Shown one piece after another: positions 34,624 to 43,926 of a DNA stretch of 64,000 nt. Position numbers and translations under genes: made by a program. Each line of letters opens with the position of its first letter. The stretch's first letter is position 1. Origin of the DNA: Acidobacteriota bacterium (GTDB taxonomy: Bacteria; Acidobacteriota; Terriglobia; Bryobacterales; Bryobacteraceae); assembly GCA_017307505.1 (NCBI GenBank), contig JAFKEE010000042.1, forward strand, positions 53,153 through 117,152, given 5' to 3'. The notes under the pieces are model-generated. The model saw only the letters and a program-made list of their open reading frames with translations. It searched no databases and was not told the DNA's origin.

Positions 34624-35224
34624 TCGAGCGCCACCTTCGCCCGCCTTGGGTTTCTTCTCCGCTCTCCTCATCCTGCGATTGCACTCGCCGCAAGAGATCC
34701 GTCGGCTAGGCCCGCCGTTAAGCGGCATATCGGAGGCTCACCTCATGGAACCGGCTCCGGTCTTGCCGCACGGTCGACTCTGAACCTGCCGCCTCCCACC
34801 GCGTTGCATCCGTACCTCGCGGCCGGCGCCTTCCACTGAGGGGCGCCATGTGACCGCCCGCAAGCCCTCGAACCGACCCCAGACCGCATCGCCACTTCCT
34901 GCCCCGTTCTCATCGCTCGATCCAGGAACCGGGCCGGCATGAGTTTTGCTCTGGACGTTTTGGTGTTTCAGCCTCAGCGTCCTGCGTGATCGGCCGTCGA
35001 GATTCCGATCTGGCGGGTTTCCCGTTCACCCCTTTTCGCTCGGGCACCGCTTCGGCGCTGTAGCTGCGCCCGGCGGACTGCGGGCTTCTGCTTTTTCCGG
35101 ACTCCTTCCCCAAAGCGAGTTTGGGTCCCCTTCCAGAAAATGCAGCCCTTGCCTTGGGAGCAGCGCGCCTCGCGCCCTCCGGGATGTGTGCCCCGAGCGA
35201 ACGGGGCAGAAACGGAGAAACACC
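34624..35224. other. 600-nt spacer between the two ssb genes
   Basis: No convincing gene lies here: all open frames are Pro/Arg/Ser-rich. It could hold an untranslated leader or a small RNA for the second ssb gene. A GGCGCC element is repeated at about 34826 and 34844, which is too little to call a terminator. Apart from this I see nothing definite. Confidence 0.4.
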
Positions 35225-35605
35225 ATGTACCAGAACAGAACAACTCTCATCGGCTTTCTCGGCAAGGACGCGGAGAAGCGAACCACCAAGAACGAGGTCC
35301 CCTACACGGTCCTATCGCTAGCGACCAAGGATTCCTGGAAGGACCGCGAGGGCGTTTGGCAGTCGCGCACGGAGTGGCATCGCTGCATCGTCTGGGGCGC
35401 GAAGTTCGCGGACTTTGCGGCGGGCCTCAAGAAGGGCGCGCACCTTCAGGTAGAAGGCGAACTGCTCAGCCGCGAATACCAGAAGGACGGCGTGGCGCAT
35501 CACGTCTTCGAGATCCGAACCAAGTCCATCCTCAAACTCGACCGTGCACAGCAGCAGACCGAAGCCGTTCCTCAGGAGGCGGAGCTGTCCGACGTGCCCT
35601 TCTAA
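35225..35605 (+). CDS. ssb: Single-stranded DNA-binding protein (second copy)
   Basis: This 126-aa product begins MYQNRTTLIGFLGKDAEKRT at the ATG at 35225, with AAACGGAGAAACACC upstream. The OB-fold signature (VLSLATKDSWKDREG, HRCIVWGAKF, GAHLQVEGELLSREYQKDG) parallels the first ssb. The end ELSDVPF keeps a short acidic-Pro-Phe tip like that used by SSB to recruit partners, unlike the first copy. It is followed by ardC 65 nt downstream. Confidence 0.9.
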   Translation: MYQNRTTLIGFLGKDAEKRTTKNEVPYTVLSLATKDSWKDREGVWQSRTEWHRCIVWGAKFADFAAGLKKGAHLQVEGELLSREYQKDGVAHHVFEIRTKSILKLDRAQQQTEAVPQEAELSDVPF

Positions 35606-35670
35606 GGGCCCGCCCAGCGGCGAAGGGAACCACGCGGCGCGGCGCGATGCGCCTGAGAGGAGAAACGAAC

Positions 35671-36492
35671 ATGAACACCGAACAAGGCAAGAAACTGAGT
35701 GAAGACGCGCTGGATCGATTGCTGGCCGCTTTGGAGCAGGGCCAGAGCGAAACCCTGAAGACCTACCTCCGCCTGATGTCCCGCTTTCGGAAGTACTCGT
35801 GGGGCAACTGCCTACTGATCTACAGCCAGCGGCCCGATGCAACTCACGTTGCAGGGTTCCACGCATGGCTCAAACTGCGGCGTTACGTCCGCAAAGGCGA
35901 GAAAGGCATCGTCATCCTCGCCCCGATGATTGGGCGCAAGAGGTCGGACGACGAACTGACAGAGGACCCCGAGACGCGCGTGTTTGGTTTCCGCGCGGCG
36001 CATGTATTCGATGTCAGTCAGACGGACGGCGAACCACTGCCGGAGTTCGCGACCGTGCAGGGCGATCCGGCGGAGTACACCGAGCGGCTGAAAGCCTTTA
36101 TCGCGGCGAAGGGGATTACCCTCGAGTTCTCGGATCGTATCGCACCGGCGAACGGAGCCTCCTCGGGTGGCAAGATCACAGTGCGTCCGAACCTGTCACC
36201 GGCGGAGACATTCTCCACGTTGGTGCACGAAGTGGGCCACGAGTTGTTGCATCGCGGGGAACGTCGGACGCAGACCTCGCACACCATACGGGAAACCGAA
36301 GCCGAAGCGGTTGCTTTCGTAGTGTCCAGTGCCATCGGTCTCGATGTGAACAGCGCCAGTGCCGACTACATCCAGCTCCATGCGGGCGACAGGGCAACGT
36401 TGGCCGAATCGCTTGCCATTGTGCAACAGACGGCCGCCGAGATCCTCAACGCCATCCAGCCCGCCGAATCGGCGGAACGCGTGGCGGCTTGA
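35671..36492 (+). CDS. ardC: ArdC-like antirestriction protein
   Basis: The product is 273 aa from the ATG at 35671, with AGAGGAGA upstream. The N-terminal ssDNA-binding domain (DUF1738-like) has YLRLMSRFRKYSWGNCLLIY and LRRYVRKGEKGIVILAPM. The C-terminal metallopeptidase-like domain has TLVHEVGHELLHRG (HExxH) and ETEAEAVAFVVSSAIGL. ArdC proteins, encoded on conjugative plasmids, protect the incoming strand from host restriction. Position beside ssb and ahead of the transfer operon fits entry-phase genes. Confidence 0.9.
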   Translation: MNTEQGKKLSEDALDRLLAALEQGQSETLKTYLRLMSRFRKYSWGNCLLIYSQRPDATHVAGFHAWLKLRRYVRKGEKGIVILAPMIGRKRSDDELTEDPETRVFGFRAAHVFDVSQTDGEPLPEFATVQGDPAEYTERLKAFIAAKGITLEFSDRIAPANGASSGGKITVRPNLSPAETFSTLVHEVGHELLHRGERRTQTSHTIRETEAEAVAFVVSSAIGLDVNSASADYIQLHAGDRATLAESLAIVQQTAAEILNAIQPAESAERVAA

Positions 36493-36500
36493 CACGTGCG

Positions 36501-36527
36501 ACGGCGCAGGCTCAGCGCCTGCGCCGT
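36501..36527. terminator. GC-rich hairpin between convergent ardC and anti-sigma-like genes
   Basis: A perfect 11-bp stem (ACGGCGCAGGC, loop TCAGC, GCCTGCGCCGT) begins 9 nt after the ardC stop and overlaps the end of the convergent gene. No U-tract follows on either side, so it would be a transcript-stabilising hairpin or an atypical bidirectional terminator. Confidence 0.55.
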
Positions 36528-36742
36528 TCCTGCACGAACTGGAAGCACGGCGAACACTGCGCCAGGTGCTCGAAGAGCGGATCGCGCATGGCAAACGCCT
36601 TCGGGTTCTGTGCAAACGCTTCCAGCGTCTCACCATCCGGGCACCCGCGACGCGTTGGGTTTGGATGATCCTGGAGCGCGCTCCGCTCCATTTGCTGGAA
36701 GATCTCTTCCAGGGTGAGTTCGGGGGGCTTTTCGCGTGCCAT
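36512..36742 (-). CDS. Small zinc-finger (anti-sigma-like) protein
   Basis: The product is 76 aa from ATG at 36742 (MAREKPPELTLEEIFQQMER). Its C-terminal FEHLAQCSPCFQFVQE contains the H-x3-C-x2-C arrangement of zinc-binding anti-sigma domains, without a membrane segment. It overlaps the 3' end of the sigma-factor-like gene by about 110 nt in another frame. Known ZAS proteins hold sigma factors inactive; a similar role here is inferred from pairing. Confidence 0.7.
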   Translation of the reverse strand: MAREKPPELTLEEIFQQMERSALQDHPNPTRRGCPDGETLEAFAQNPKAFAMRDPLFEHLAQCSPCFQFVQERRRR

Positions 36743-37334
36743 TAATTCTCGATAGTCGGTCCGGGATGGCCCTCGGGTCAAGCGGTTTCTTTAGCTGCTT
36801 GCGCATCCGGCTGAGGCGTTGGGACAGAGTGTTGGGCGTGACTCCGATCTCATCGGCGATCTCTTTGATGCTGAAGCCCCAATACAGCTGCCACAGCACG
36901 AATTTCATAGTTTCATCGACGGAGTCCAACACCTCTCGCCATTCCAGTGAACGATCCATCTCCCGTTGCGGCCCCGTCCGGTCGCGCCGCCCGACGGCCC
37001 GCATCACGTCATCGGAGAGTGACAGAAATCTCCGGGAGCGCTCCAGGTCCGCGTCTACCATGTTGGTAAACGTACGAAACAGGTATGCCACGGGATCTTC
37101 CACCGGCCGCGATTTGCGAGCCCGCGACGCCTTGTGCACGGCCTTTTCCGCCAGTTCCAAGGCACGGGACCCGTCGTTCAACTCGCGAGCACGATAGAGG
37201 AAGAAGTCTCCTCCAATCCTCTCCGCTGCCTGCAGGAACGCGGGATCGACAGGAGTGGCTTGATCGTCCACTGGACTGACCCACAGCACGAGTCTGGGAT
37301 CGAAACCGTTTGCGTGGGGGACGTTGGCTTGCAT
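36630..37334 (-). CDS. ECF-type sigma-factor-like protein
   Basis: The product is 234 aa from the ATG at 37334 (the open frame extends to 37409). A sigma region 2-like helix (VEDPVAYLFRTFTNMVDADL) is followed by a clear region 4 HTH (LWQLYWGFSIKEIADEIGVTPNTLSQRLSRM). The last about 38 residues, overlapping the zinc-finger gene, look like a read-through tail, so the ancestral stop may lie earlier. It is divergent from the type IV secretion operon and may switch transfer genes on. Confidence 0.65.
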   Translation of the reverse strand: MQANVPHANGFDPRLVLWVSPVDDQATPVDPAFLQAAERIGGDFFLYRARELNDGSRALELAEKAVHKASRARKSRPVEDPVAYLFRTFTNMVDADLERSRRFLSLSDDVMRAVGRRDRTGPQREMDRSLEWREVLDSVDETMKFVLWQLYWGFSIKEIADEIGVTPNTLSQRLSRMRKQLKKPLDPRAIPDRLSRINGTRKAPRTHPGRDLPANGAERAPGSSKPNASRVPGW

Positions 37335-37476
37335 ATGAGTGGATCTCGCATCATCGGAAGCTTCTCGGAGCGCACGCACGATGGATCTGCGAGTATCCAG
37401 GCAATGCACCCCATTAGAACAACAAATAGGCGTGACTGACCGGAAATGTCCATGACTTTGTAGTCGCGCATTGTTA

Positions 37477-37498
37477 GCGCGCGAGTAACATCGCGCGC
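37477..37498. promoter_or_regulatory. GC-rich palindrome in the sigma/T4SS divergent spacer
   Basis: GCGCGCGA, 6-nt loop, TCGCGCGC at 37477-37498 lies about 100 nt upstream of the trbC ATG and about 140 nt upstream of the sigma gene start. It is a candidate operator or an mRNA leader hairpin for the transfer operon. Confidence 0.4.
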
Positions 37499-37595
37499 AA
37501 TAGTGTGCGGCGTTTTATGCGTCACGATGCGGTCACATTTTCCGCCGGCAGAACCTCGTGTCTGATTGAAGGGCAAATCGCGAAGGAGATCACCG

Positions 37596-37919
37596 ATGAA
37601 GTTTCACCATTTCCGGAAATCGTACTCGACCCTGGCGGACTGGATTCGTCATCGCCCAACACTTGTTGTGCCGGCGGCGTTGCTGTTGGCGAGTTCTCGG
37701 GCCTATGCCCAAAGTGACCCCTGGCAAAACGCTGTACAAGTATTGCAGACGGCATTCACCGGCCCGATTGCGCGGGGATTAGCGCTGGTGGCAATCGTTG
37801 TCGGTGGTTTGATGTTCGCCTTCGGCGAAGGGCAATCGAAAAAGATGCTCGCCGGCATTGTGTTCGGCGTCGGCATGGCCATCGGTGCCGTCAACTTCAT
37901 GGCGTGGCTCTTCCCATAA
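37596..37919 (+). CDS. trbC: Conjugal pilin TrbC/VirB2
   Basis: The product is 107 aa from the ATG at 37596 (AAGGAG upstream). It has a long signal sequence ending SSRAYA before QSDPW, and two hydrophobic segments in the mature pilin (PIARGLALVAIVVGGLMFAF and AGIVFGVGMAIGAVNFMAWL) separated by a short charged loop (GEGQSKK). This is the standard VirB2/TrbC architecture. It is the first gene of the transfer operon. Confidence 0.9.
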   Translation: MKFHHFRKSYSTLADWIRHRPTLVVPAALLLASSRAYAQSDPWQNAVQVLQTAFTGPIARGLALVAIVVGGLMFAFGEGQSKKMLAGIVFGVGMAIGAVNFMAWLFP

Positions 37920-37955
37920 ACGGTTCCCTGACTTTTCCGCGCGGAGGCTGCCCCT

Positions 37956-38270
37956 ATGACCGATCCAACGATGAACGAACCGAATCTGCATCGCGTCTAT
38001 AAATCGATCAACCATCCCCTCACGATTTGGGGCGCCGAGCGGAAGCTGTTCTTCCTCGCCGTCATCATGGGGGCAGCCACTTTCAACTTCTTCGCGTCGC
38101 TGGTCAGCGGGCTCGTGATGTTCACGGGGCTGTATGCCTTTGCTCGTTGGGCGACGGCCACGGACCCGCAGATCCTGCGCATTCTACTGAACTCCTCGAA
38201 GTTCCGGAACCACTACGACCCGGCGCGGCGCGACCTGTTCCGGCTGACGAGAGAAGGTACACATGATTAG
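37956..38270 (+). CDS. trbD: T4SS inner-membrane protein TrbD/VirB3
   Basis: The 104-aa product has the VirB3 pattern: N-terminal HRVYKSINHPLTIWGAERKL, one hydrophobic hairpin (FFLAVIMGAATFNFFASLVSGLVM) and a soluble tail with ILLNSSKFRNHYDPARRD. It overlaps the trbE start by 8 nt. Confidence 0.9.
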   Translation: MTDPTMNEPNLHRVYKSINHPLTIWGAERKLFFLAVIMGAATFNFFASLVSGLVMFTGLYAFARWATATDPQILRILLNSSKFRNHYDPARRDLFRLTREGTHD

Positions 38271-40701
38271 GCTCAGTGAGATTACCAAGGCATATCGCGA
38301 CGCAGGCGCACTGAACAGCCTGATCAGTCTCTATGCCGCGCTCGACGAGCACACCTTCCTCACGAAAGCTGGACATGTTCTCCAGGTTCTGCGTGCGCAT
38401 GGCATCGATCATGAATGCCTCGATCATCCCCAGCTTGACCAGATCGCGCGGCGCTTCGAGGCGGCCATGCGCATTCTCCCGACGGCATTTCGGGTGTATC
38501 AGCTCATGATGAAGCGCGATCATGCCGTCCTCCCGCACCAGGACTACGCCAACATTGCAGTGCAGCAGGCCGTTCAGAATCGCGTGGGATACCTCGCGGG
38601 AAAATCAGACTCGCTGTACACCGTGGATCTGTTCTTCGTCATTGTCTATGAACCCGATCTAAGCCACCGTGCCGTGGCGAGCCGTTTCAGGCAAGCGCTT
38701 CGCGATCCCCGGCATACCGCCGCGTGGTTCGCTCAGGGCAAGACAATCGAAGTGCTGGAAGCAGACCTGCAGCAGGCCCGCGACAACTTGGCCAACAAGG
38801 TATCGAGCTTCATCGTCCAGCTTCGCGACGTTGCGCCGATGGAGTTGCTCGGCATTGAGGGTGCCTTTCGGGTCTTCGCCCGACTGCTTAACTATGCGCC
38901 GTGGAAATCGGACGTCCTGACGCTGCATTCCAGCGAAGGGTTGGACTACCAACTCGCGAACTCTGCGCTCGAATGCTATCGCGATCACCTGGCAGTGGAC
39001 GACTACTACGTCCGTGTCCTCACTTTGAAGGAACCACCGGCCCAGACATACGCGAACGTGTTTGCCGCGCTGCAGGAACTGCCGTCGAACGTCATTGCGG
39101 TGTCGGAGTGGAAGCGTGAGGACAACCTGAAAATGCGCCGCGCTATCAACAGCCAGCGCCGTCACCACCACAATTCAAGCGCGTCGTTATCGAACTACCT
39201 AAACATGAGCGACCAGACCGTGCGGCGGGAGGAAATGCTCATCGACGACTCGGCGGTGGCGCAGGTCGCCGACCTCGGGCAGAGCTTGCGGGACATGGAA
39301 GTCGAGGGCCGCTACTTTGGCCAGTTCGGCCTCACCATCATTCTATATGGATTTGACGCGAAGCGGGTCGAGCACACTTGCGCGGAGTGCTTCAAAGTCT
39401 TCTCCACCCACGACGCAGTGCTGATGGACGAGCGGTACAACCTGCTGAACGCCTGGCTCGCCGCCATCCCCGGTAACGACATCTACAACCTGCGTCGCCT
39501 GTGGCTCATGAACACGAACTACGCCGACCTGGCGTTCCTGTTCGCGCACAGTTCGGGCGAAGCGCGGAACTCGCACCTGGACCGCGAGTACCTTGCTTTG
39601 CTGGAGACCAGTCACGGTACGCCCTACTTCCTCAACCTGCATGCGGGCGATATCGCGCACTCGCTGATCCTGGGCGCCACGGGAAGCGGCAAGAGTTTCT
39701 TCCTCAACTTTCTGCTGACCAACCTACAGAAGTACGAGCCATTCTCCTGCATCTTTGACCTGGGGGGAAGTTACGAAGCCACCACGCAGATGTTCGGTGG
39801 AAGCTACCTGAAGATCGGGATCGACAAGCTGGGTTTCTCGATCAATCCCTTCTCATTAGCGCCGACTCCGGAGAATATCCATTTTCTGTTCAGCTTCATT
39901 AAAGTGCTGGTCGAATCGACCGGCTACCGGATGGACAATGCCGACGAGCGCGATATCTATGAGGCAATTAACAATCTGTACGAAGCACCGGAAGAGATCC
40001 GCCGTCTCCGCTCGCTGCTGGGGATGATCCGCAGGCCGCTGGCCGAGCAGTTGCAGAAGTGGACTGCCGACGGCCAATACGGCGCGCTTTTCGACAATGT
40101 GGCCGACAACCTCACCTTCGCCCGATTCCAGGCGTTCGACTTCGAGGGCATGGACAAGTACCCGGCGGTATTGGAACCGCTGCTGTTCTACATTCTTCAC
40201 CGGGCGAACGCCGCCATTTACGAAGCTGGCGCCGAGACCGTATCGAAATGGTTCGTGCTGGATGAGGCGTGGCGATTCTTCCGGAATGCCACCACGCGGT
40301 CGTATATCGTCGAGGCCCTGAAGACCTGGCGCAAACGCAATGCCGCGATGATCCTCGCCACGCAGTCCGGCGAGGACCTGGAGCAATCCGAGATCCTTCC
40401 CATCGTTGTCGAGAGCTGCCCGACGAAGCTGTTTCTCGCGAACCCCGGAATGAACGAGGAGTGGTACCGCCGCACCTTCAAGTTGAACATCACCGAATCC
40501 CAGGCGATTTCGCGATTGATCCCCAAGCAGCAACTTCTGCTGAAGCGGCCGGACTTCGCCAAGATCCTCAATCTCAACGTCGATCCCCTGGGCTATTGGC
40601 TCTACACCAACAGTCCCTATGACAACCAACGTAAACGCGAAGCTTTCAGCCGCTATGGCTTCGAACGCGGTCTGGAATTCCTCGCCAGGAGTGAATCATG
40701 A
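38263..40701 (+). CDS. trbE: T4SS ATPase TrbE/VirB4
   Basis: The 812-aa product has an N-terminal CagE/VirB4 domain and a C-terminal RecA-like ATPase with Walker A GATGSGKSFFLN (about residue 470) and Walker B WFVLDEAWRFF (about 665), plus MILATQSGEDLEQS. It powers pilus assembly and substrate transfer at the inner membrane. It overlaps both neighbours (ATGA with trbG). Confidence 0.95.
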   Translation: MIRLSEITKAYRDAGALNSLISLYAALDEHTFLTKAGHVLQVLRAHGIDHECLDHPQLDQIARRFEAAMRILPTAFRVYQLMMKRDHAVLPHQDYANIAVQQAVQNRVGYLAGKSDSLYTVDLFFVIVYEPDLSHRAVASRFRQALRDPRHTAAWFAQGKTIEVLEADLQQARDNLANKVSSFIVQLRDVAPMELLGIEGAFRVFARLLNYAPWKSDVLTLHSSEGLDYQLANSALECYRDHLAVDDYYVRVLTLKEPPAQTYANVFAALQELPSNVIAVSEWKREDNLKMRRAINSQRRHHHNSSASLSNYLNMSDQTVRREEMLIDDSAVAQVADLGQSLRDMEVEGRYFGQFGLTIILYGFDAKRVEHTCAECFKVFSTHDAVLMDERYNLLNAWLAAIPGNDIYNLRRLWLMNTNYADLAFLFAHSSGEARNSHLDREYLALLETSHGTPYFLNLHAGDIAHSLILGATGSGKSFFLNFLLTNLQKYEPFSCIFDLGGSYEATTQMFGGSYLKIGIDKLGFSINPFSLAPTPENIHFLFSFIKVLVESTGYRMDNADERDIYEAINNLYEAPEEIRRLRSLLGMIRRPLAEQLQKWTADGQYGALFDNVADNLTFARFQAFDFEGMDKYPAVLEPLLFYILHRANAAIYEAGAETVSKWFVLDEAWRFFRNATTRSYIVEALKTWRKRNAAMILATQSGEDLEQSEILPIVVESCPTKLFLANPGMNEEWYRRTFKLNITESQAISRLIPKQQLLLKRPDFAKILNLNVDPLGYWLYTNSPYDNQRKREAFSRYGFERGLEFLARSES

Positions 40702-41528
40702 CGCGATATCTCGCCCAAACGCTGTCTCTGCTGTTGTCTCTCGTCTTCGCCTGTGGTTGCCTGCCGGCAGCCGACGGCCCGGCTGAGTCTCCTCAGTCTC
40801 TCTCCGCCCGCGTGGTCTCCTATGGCGAAAAGGACGTCGTCACCGTGAAGGCCAAGGTTCGCTACACGACTTTGCTCGTCCTGCCCAAGCAGGAATCGAT
40901 TCTCGACTACACGTGCGGTGACAAGGAGTTCTGGATCGTCAACGGCACGGCCAACTTCGCCTACATCAAACCCGCCAAGGCGAACTCGGAAACCAATCTC
41001 AACCTGATTACGGCCTCCGGCAACGTCTACAGCTTCGTTCTGCGCGAGGTTTCGGACTCCACGGGTGCCCAGCCGGACCTGAAGATCTTCCTTGAGCCGA
41101 AGGAGTCGTCCATGTTGTCGGCGGTGAACGGACAGCCGAAGTTCGTGCCGGCCACCCAACTTGACGATTACCGCCAGCAGGTGGAGATTGCCAGGCAGCA
41201 GGCGCGAGACGCCAAGGACCAAGCACAGGCCGCCGTGGACCGGGAGTTGAGCCGCGTGCGCTCCGAGTTCCCTGCGAAGCTCCAGTTCCCGTACCGATTC
41301 GCCGCGGATGACAAAGTATTTCGCGTTTCGGCTATCTACACTGACGGCAAGGCAACCTATATCCGCGCCAACCCCCAGGAGGCCCCGGCGCTGTACGAGC
41401 TGAAGGATGGCAAGCCGAACCTGATCAATTTCGATTTCAAGGATGGCCTGTACGTCGTGACGAAGGTGCTGGACGGAGGCTATCTGGCCATCGGTAAGAA
41501 ACGGCTCGAATTCGCCCGCGCGGAGTAA
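40698..41528 (+). CDS. trbG: T4SS outer-membrane complex protein TrbG/VirB9
   Basis: The 276-aa product has a signal sequence (LSLLLSLVFACGCLPAADG) and the VirB9/CagX pattern: N-terminal beta domain (KARYTTLLVLPKQESILDYTCG is close to the family's early motif), then a C-terminal domain with FRVSAIYTDGKATYIRANP and YVVTKVLDGGYLAIGKKRLEF. Together with TrbI it forms the channel core across the periplasm. Confidence 0.9.
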   Translation: MTRYLAQTLSLLLSLVFACGCLPAADGPAESPQSLSARVVSYGEKDVVTVKAKVRYTTLLVLPKQESILDYTCGDKEFWIVNGTANFAYIKPAKANSETNLNLITASGNVYSFVLREVSDSTGAQPDLKIFLEPKESSMLSAVNGQPKFVPATQLDDYRQQVEIARQQARDAKDQAQAAVDRELSRVRSEFPAKLQFPYRFAADDKVFRVSAIYTDGKATYIRANPQEAPALYELKDGKPNLINFDFKDGLYVVTKVLDGGYLAIGKKRLEFARAE

Positions 41529-41531
41529 ACC

Positions 41532-42848
41532 ATGCTGGAGCCCAACAAAAATCAGACGCCAGAGCCGGTTCCCTCTGCCGGTGAAGTCCGCGACCGCACA
41601 TTCAGGCCGGCCGGACTTCTTCCGAAGAACACACAGACTTACGTGATTCTCGGCATTACGGTGGTGATGGTGGGAGCCATCGCCTTCAGCGGCGGCAATG
41701 GCACGCAGGCAAAGAAGGCGGCTTCAAATGAGCAGCGAAGCACAACTGCGATCGATCCGAACCTCGCCCGCATCCAGGAATACCGAACCCGGATCGACGA
41801 GCAGGCGCGCAAGCTCGCCGCCGAGCAGGCGCAGTTGGAACAGACCAAGCAGGCGCTGGGGCTGACTGCAACGCAGGCCGGCACGATCCCGAATCCGCAA
41901 ATGCAGCCCATGGGGTACGGAACGCCAGCCTACCCACAACCCGTTTACGCGCAGCAACCGGCGTACTCTCAACAGCCCGCACGGCCTGAGAAAAGCGTCA
42001 TCGAAGGGGAAAAGGAAAAGCGCGAGTACCAATCGCTGTTTGCGTCCAACGTCGCGCTTTCTTATCGCAAGGAGCCGGAGAGCGCCGAAGCTACGCACTC
42101 CGAAAGGGCCGCTCAGCTCGGCACTATCGCACCGGTGTCCACCGGGATAGCCCAACCGCCTACTGAAAGCACACAGGCAAACGCGCCGACAAAAGAACTG
42201 GCCGCCGACAAGCTCAAGCGTGAGCACCGCCCGGTTGACGCCAGCCTGCAACAAGCCACCGGCAAACAGCATCGACTGTTTGAGGGCACCCTCATCGAGA
42301 CCGTTCTGACGAACCGGCTTGACGGCAGTTTCAGCGGGCCGGTCAACTGTCTGGTAACCACCGACGTCTACTCGCACGACCTGCAGCACGTGCTCATCCC
42401 ACGAGGCACTCGCGTGCTGGGAGAGGTTAAGCGGAACGATAGTCTTGGACAGCAGCGCCTAGCCGTCTCCTTTCACAGGCTCATCATGCCCGACGGCTAC
42501 TCCGCCAGCCTCGATCAGTTCACCGGACTCAACCAGATCGGCGAGACCGGCCTTCGCGACAAAGTGAATCATCACTACGCCCAGGTGTTCGGTGTCTCGC
42601 TCGCCATTGGCGCGATCGCCGGCCTCGCCAACGTTAACACCGGCTACGGAGCGGATTCATCGAGTATGGACACTTACCGGCAGGGCGTGGCATCGAGTCT
42701 TTCCCAAAGCTCGCTTCGCATTCTCGACCGCTACCTGAACATCCTGCCGACATTCACGATTCGCGAAGGCATGCGCGTGAAAGTCATCCTCACGGACGAT
42801 TTGATGCTGCCTGACTATGCCCGGCACACCGTGCCGAGCGATTTATAA
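41532..42848 (+). CDS. trbI: T4SS channel protein TrbI/VirB10
   Basis: The 438-aa product has one N-terminal TM segment (about 36-52), a long Gln/Ala/Pro-rich periplasmic linker (about 60-230) and the VirB10 domain: LFEGTLIETVLTNRLDGSFSG, VLIPRGTRVLGEVKR, FHRLIMPDGYSASLDQF and the C-terminal FTIREGMRVKVILTDDL. It spans both membranes and senses ATPase activity in known systems. Confidence 0.95.
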   Translation: MLEPNKNQTPEPVPSAGEVRDRTFRPAGLLPKNTQTYVILGITVVMVGAIAFSGGNGTQAKKAASNEQRSTTAIDPNLARIQEYRTRIDEQARKLAAEQAQLEQTKQALGLTATQAGTIPNPQMQPMGYGTPAYPQPVYAQQPAYSQQPARPEKSVIEGEKEKREYQSLFASNVALSYRKEPESAEATHSERAAQLGTIAPVSTGIAQPPTESTQANAPTKELAADKLKREHRPVDASLQQATGKQHRLFEGTLIETVLTNRLDGSFSGPVNCLVTTDVYSHDLQHVLIPRGTRVLGEVKRNDSLGQQRLAVSFHRLIMPDGYSASLDQFTGLNQIGETGLRDKVNHHYAQVFGVSLAIGAIAGLANVNTGYGADSSSMDTYRQGVASSLSQSSLRILDRYLNILPTFTIREGMRVKVILTDDLMLPDYARHTVPSDL

Positions 42849-42859
42849 GGAGGAAGCCC

Positions 42860-43069
42860 GTGCTCGTTCGATTGCTCCTGCTCAGAAGACTCTCGCCGAC
42901 ACTGTTCCGGCTGAAGCTCGCCGGCCTGGTGGCTTTCGGCGTGCTGTTCCTGGCCTTCGTCGCCGAGTGTGGCTACCTGCTCTACCGGCAGCTTCAGCAG
43001 CCCTCGGCGTATCCACCGATCCACGTGTCAGAACCCGCGCACCGGGTGCAGAAGGGAGGTGGGAAATGA
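42860..43069 (+). CDS. Small single-TM protein of the T4SS operon
   Basis: The GTG start at 42860 follows an AAGGAGGAAG ribosome site. The 69-aa product is basic at the N-terminus with one hydrophobic segment (KLAGLVAFGVLFLAFVAECGYLLY). Its position between trbI and trbJ, coupled by ATGA to trbJ, suggests a TrbK- or TrbH-like accessory protein, but the sequence itself is not diagnostic and no clean lipobox is seen. Confidence 0.65.
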   Translation: MLVRLLLLRRLSPTLFRLKLAGLVAFGVLFLAFVAECGYLLYRQLQQPSAYPPIHVSEPAHRVQKGGGK

Positions 43070-43875
43070 AGCGCATTCTGTTGTCCGTCGCCGCGCTGGC
43101 AATGGGCGCAACCCTCGCGTTCGGCCAGTTCGGATTCGGGATCACCGTATTCGACCCCTCGGTCTATGCCCAGGCCATTGCTCAGGTGTCCAAGCTGGCG
43201 CAGCAATACAACCAGCTTGTGCAGACCTATCAGATGATCACCAACCAGTACAACCAGATGCTCTGGATGGCCAAGACGCTCCCTGGCAACCTCGCCCGTT
43301 TCCGTACCGTTCCGACACCGTGGTTCCTCTCCGGCGCAACCAACACCTACGGCTCCACCGGTGGCTGGATCGCGGCAATCAACACTGGTAGCAACGCTCC
43401 CGCCGGTTACCGGCAGGCCGCGGAACGCCTCCTGCCCTATGGCGCGGCACTCTCCAATGTGCCCGCCGACCAGGTGGATCGCCTGCAAAAGCACTACGCC
43501 ACCATCGAACTGACCGACGGCGCGAACGAAAACGGCATCGAGACCGTTGGCACCCTTCGGTCCAACGCACCGGAGGTCGAAGCTGCTATACAGAGTCTGG
43601 AAAACGATTCGCTCAACTCCGATCCCTCTTACAACACCGAGATCGCGGTACTGAACAAGATCAATGCGGCGAACGTCATCGCGTTGCGGAACGGGCAGGA
43701 TACGAACAAGCTGTTGGTCGCCTTGGCTGAGCAGCAACTCATCGATGCCAAACGCACGCGCGACGCCGAAGTGAAAGCCATCAACACCCACATCCAACTC
43801 GTCGGCCGGGGCCAGGCGATTCTCAATGGCCAGTCATCGAACTGGACGGCCGCCATGCTCGACTACCGTCTGTAG
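43066..43875 (+). CDS. trbJ: T4SS protein TrbJ/VirB5
   Basis: The product is 269 aa from the ATG at 43066; the longer open frame is a shadow of trbI. It has a signal sequence (ILLSVAALAMGATLAFG), then the TrbJ/VirB5 helical pattern FDPSVYAQAIAQVSKLAQQYNQLVQTYQMI and a C-terminal helix with LLVALAEQQLIDAKRTRDAE. VirB5 proteins are minor pilus-tip components or adhesins. Confidence 0.9.
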   Translation: MKRILLSVAALAMGATLAFGQFGFGITVFDPSVYAQAIAQVSKLAQQYNQLVQTYQMITNQYNQMLWMAKTLPGNLARFRTVPTPWFLSGATNTYGSTGGWIAAINTGSNAPAGYRQAAERLLPYGAALSNVPADQVDRLQKHYATIELTDGANENGIETVGTLRSNAPEVEAAIQSLENDSLNSDPSYNTEIAVLNKINAANVIALRNGQDTNKLLVALAEQQLIDAKRTRDAEVKAINTHIQLVGRGQAILNGQSSNWTAAMLDYRL

Positions 43876-43926
43876 CTCTCGACCCAGGTCTACAACTCGA
43901 ACAACAGACTGAACCGGAGGTTCACA

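Noticed and set aside
34820..34850. Possible terminator between the ssb genes
   Set aside because: GGCGCC repeats are self-palindromic and short, without a U-tract or a consistent stem.
39856..40629. 257-aa - strand frame opposite trbE
   Set aside because: Shadow of the VirB4 ATPase.
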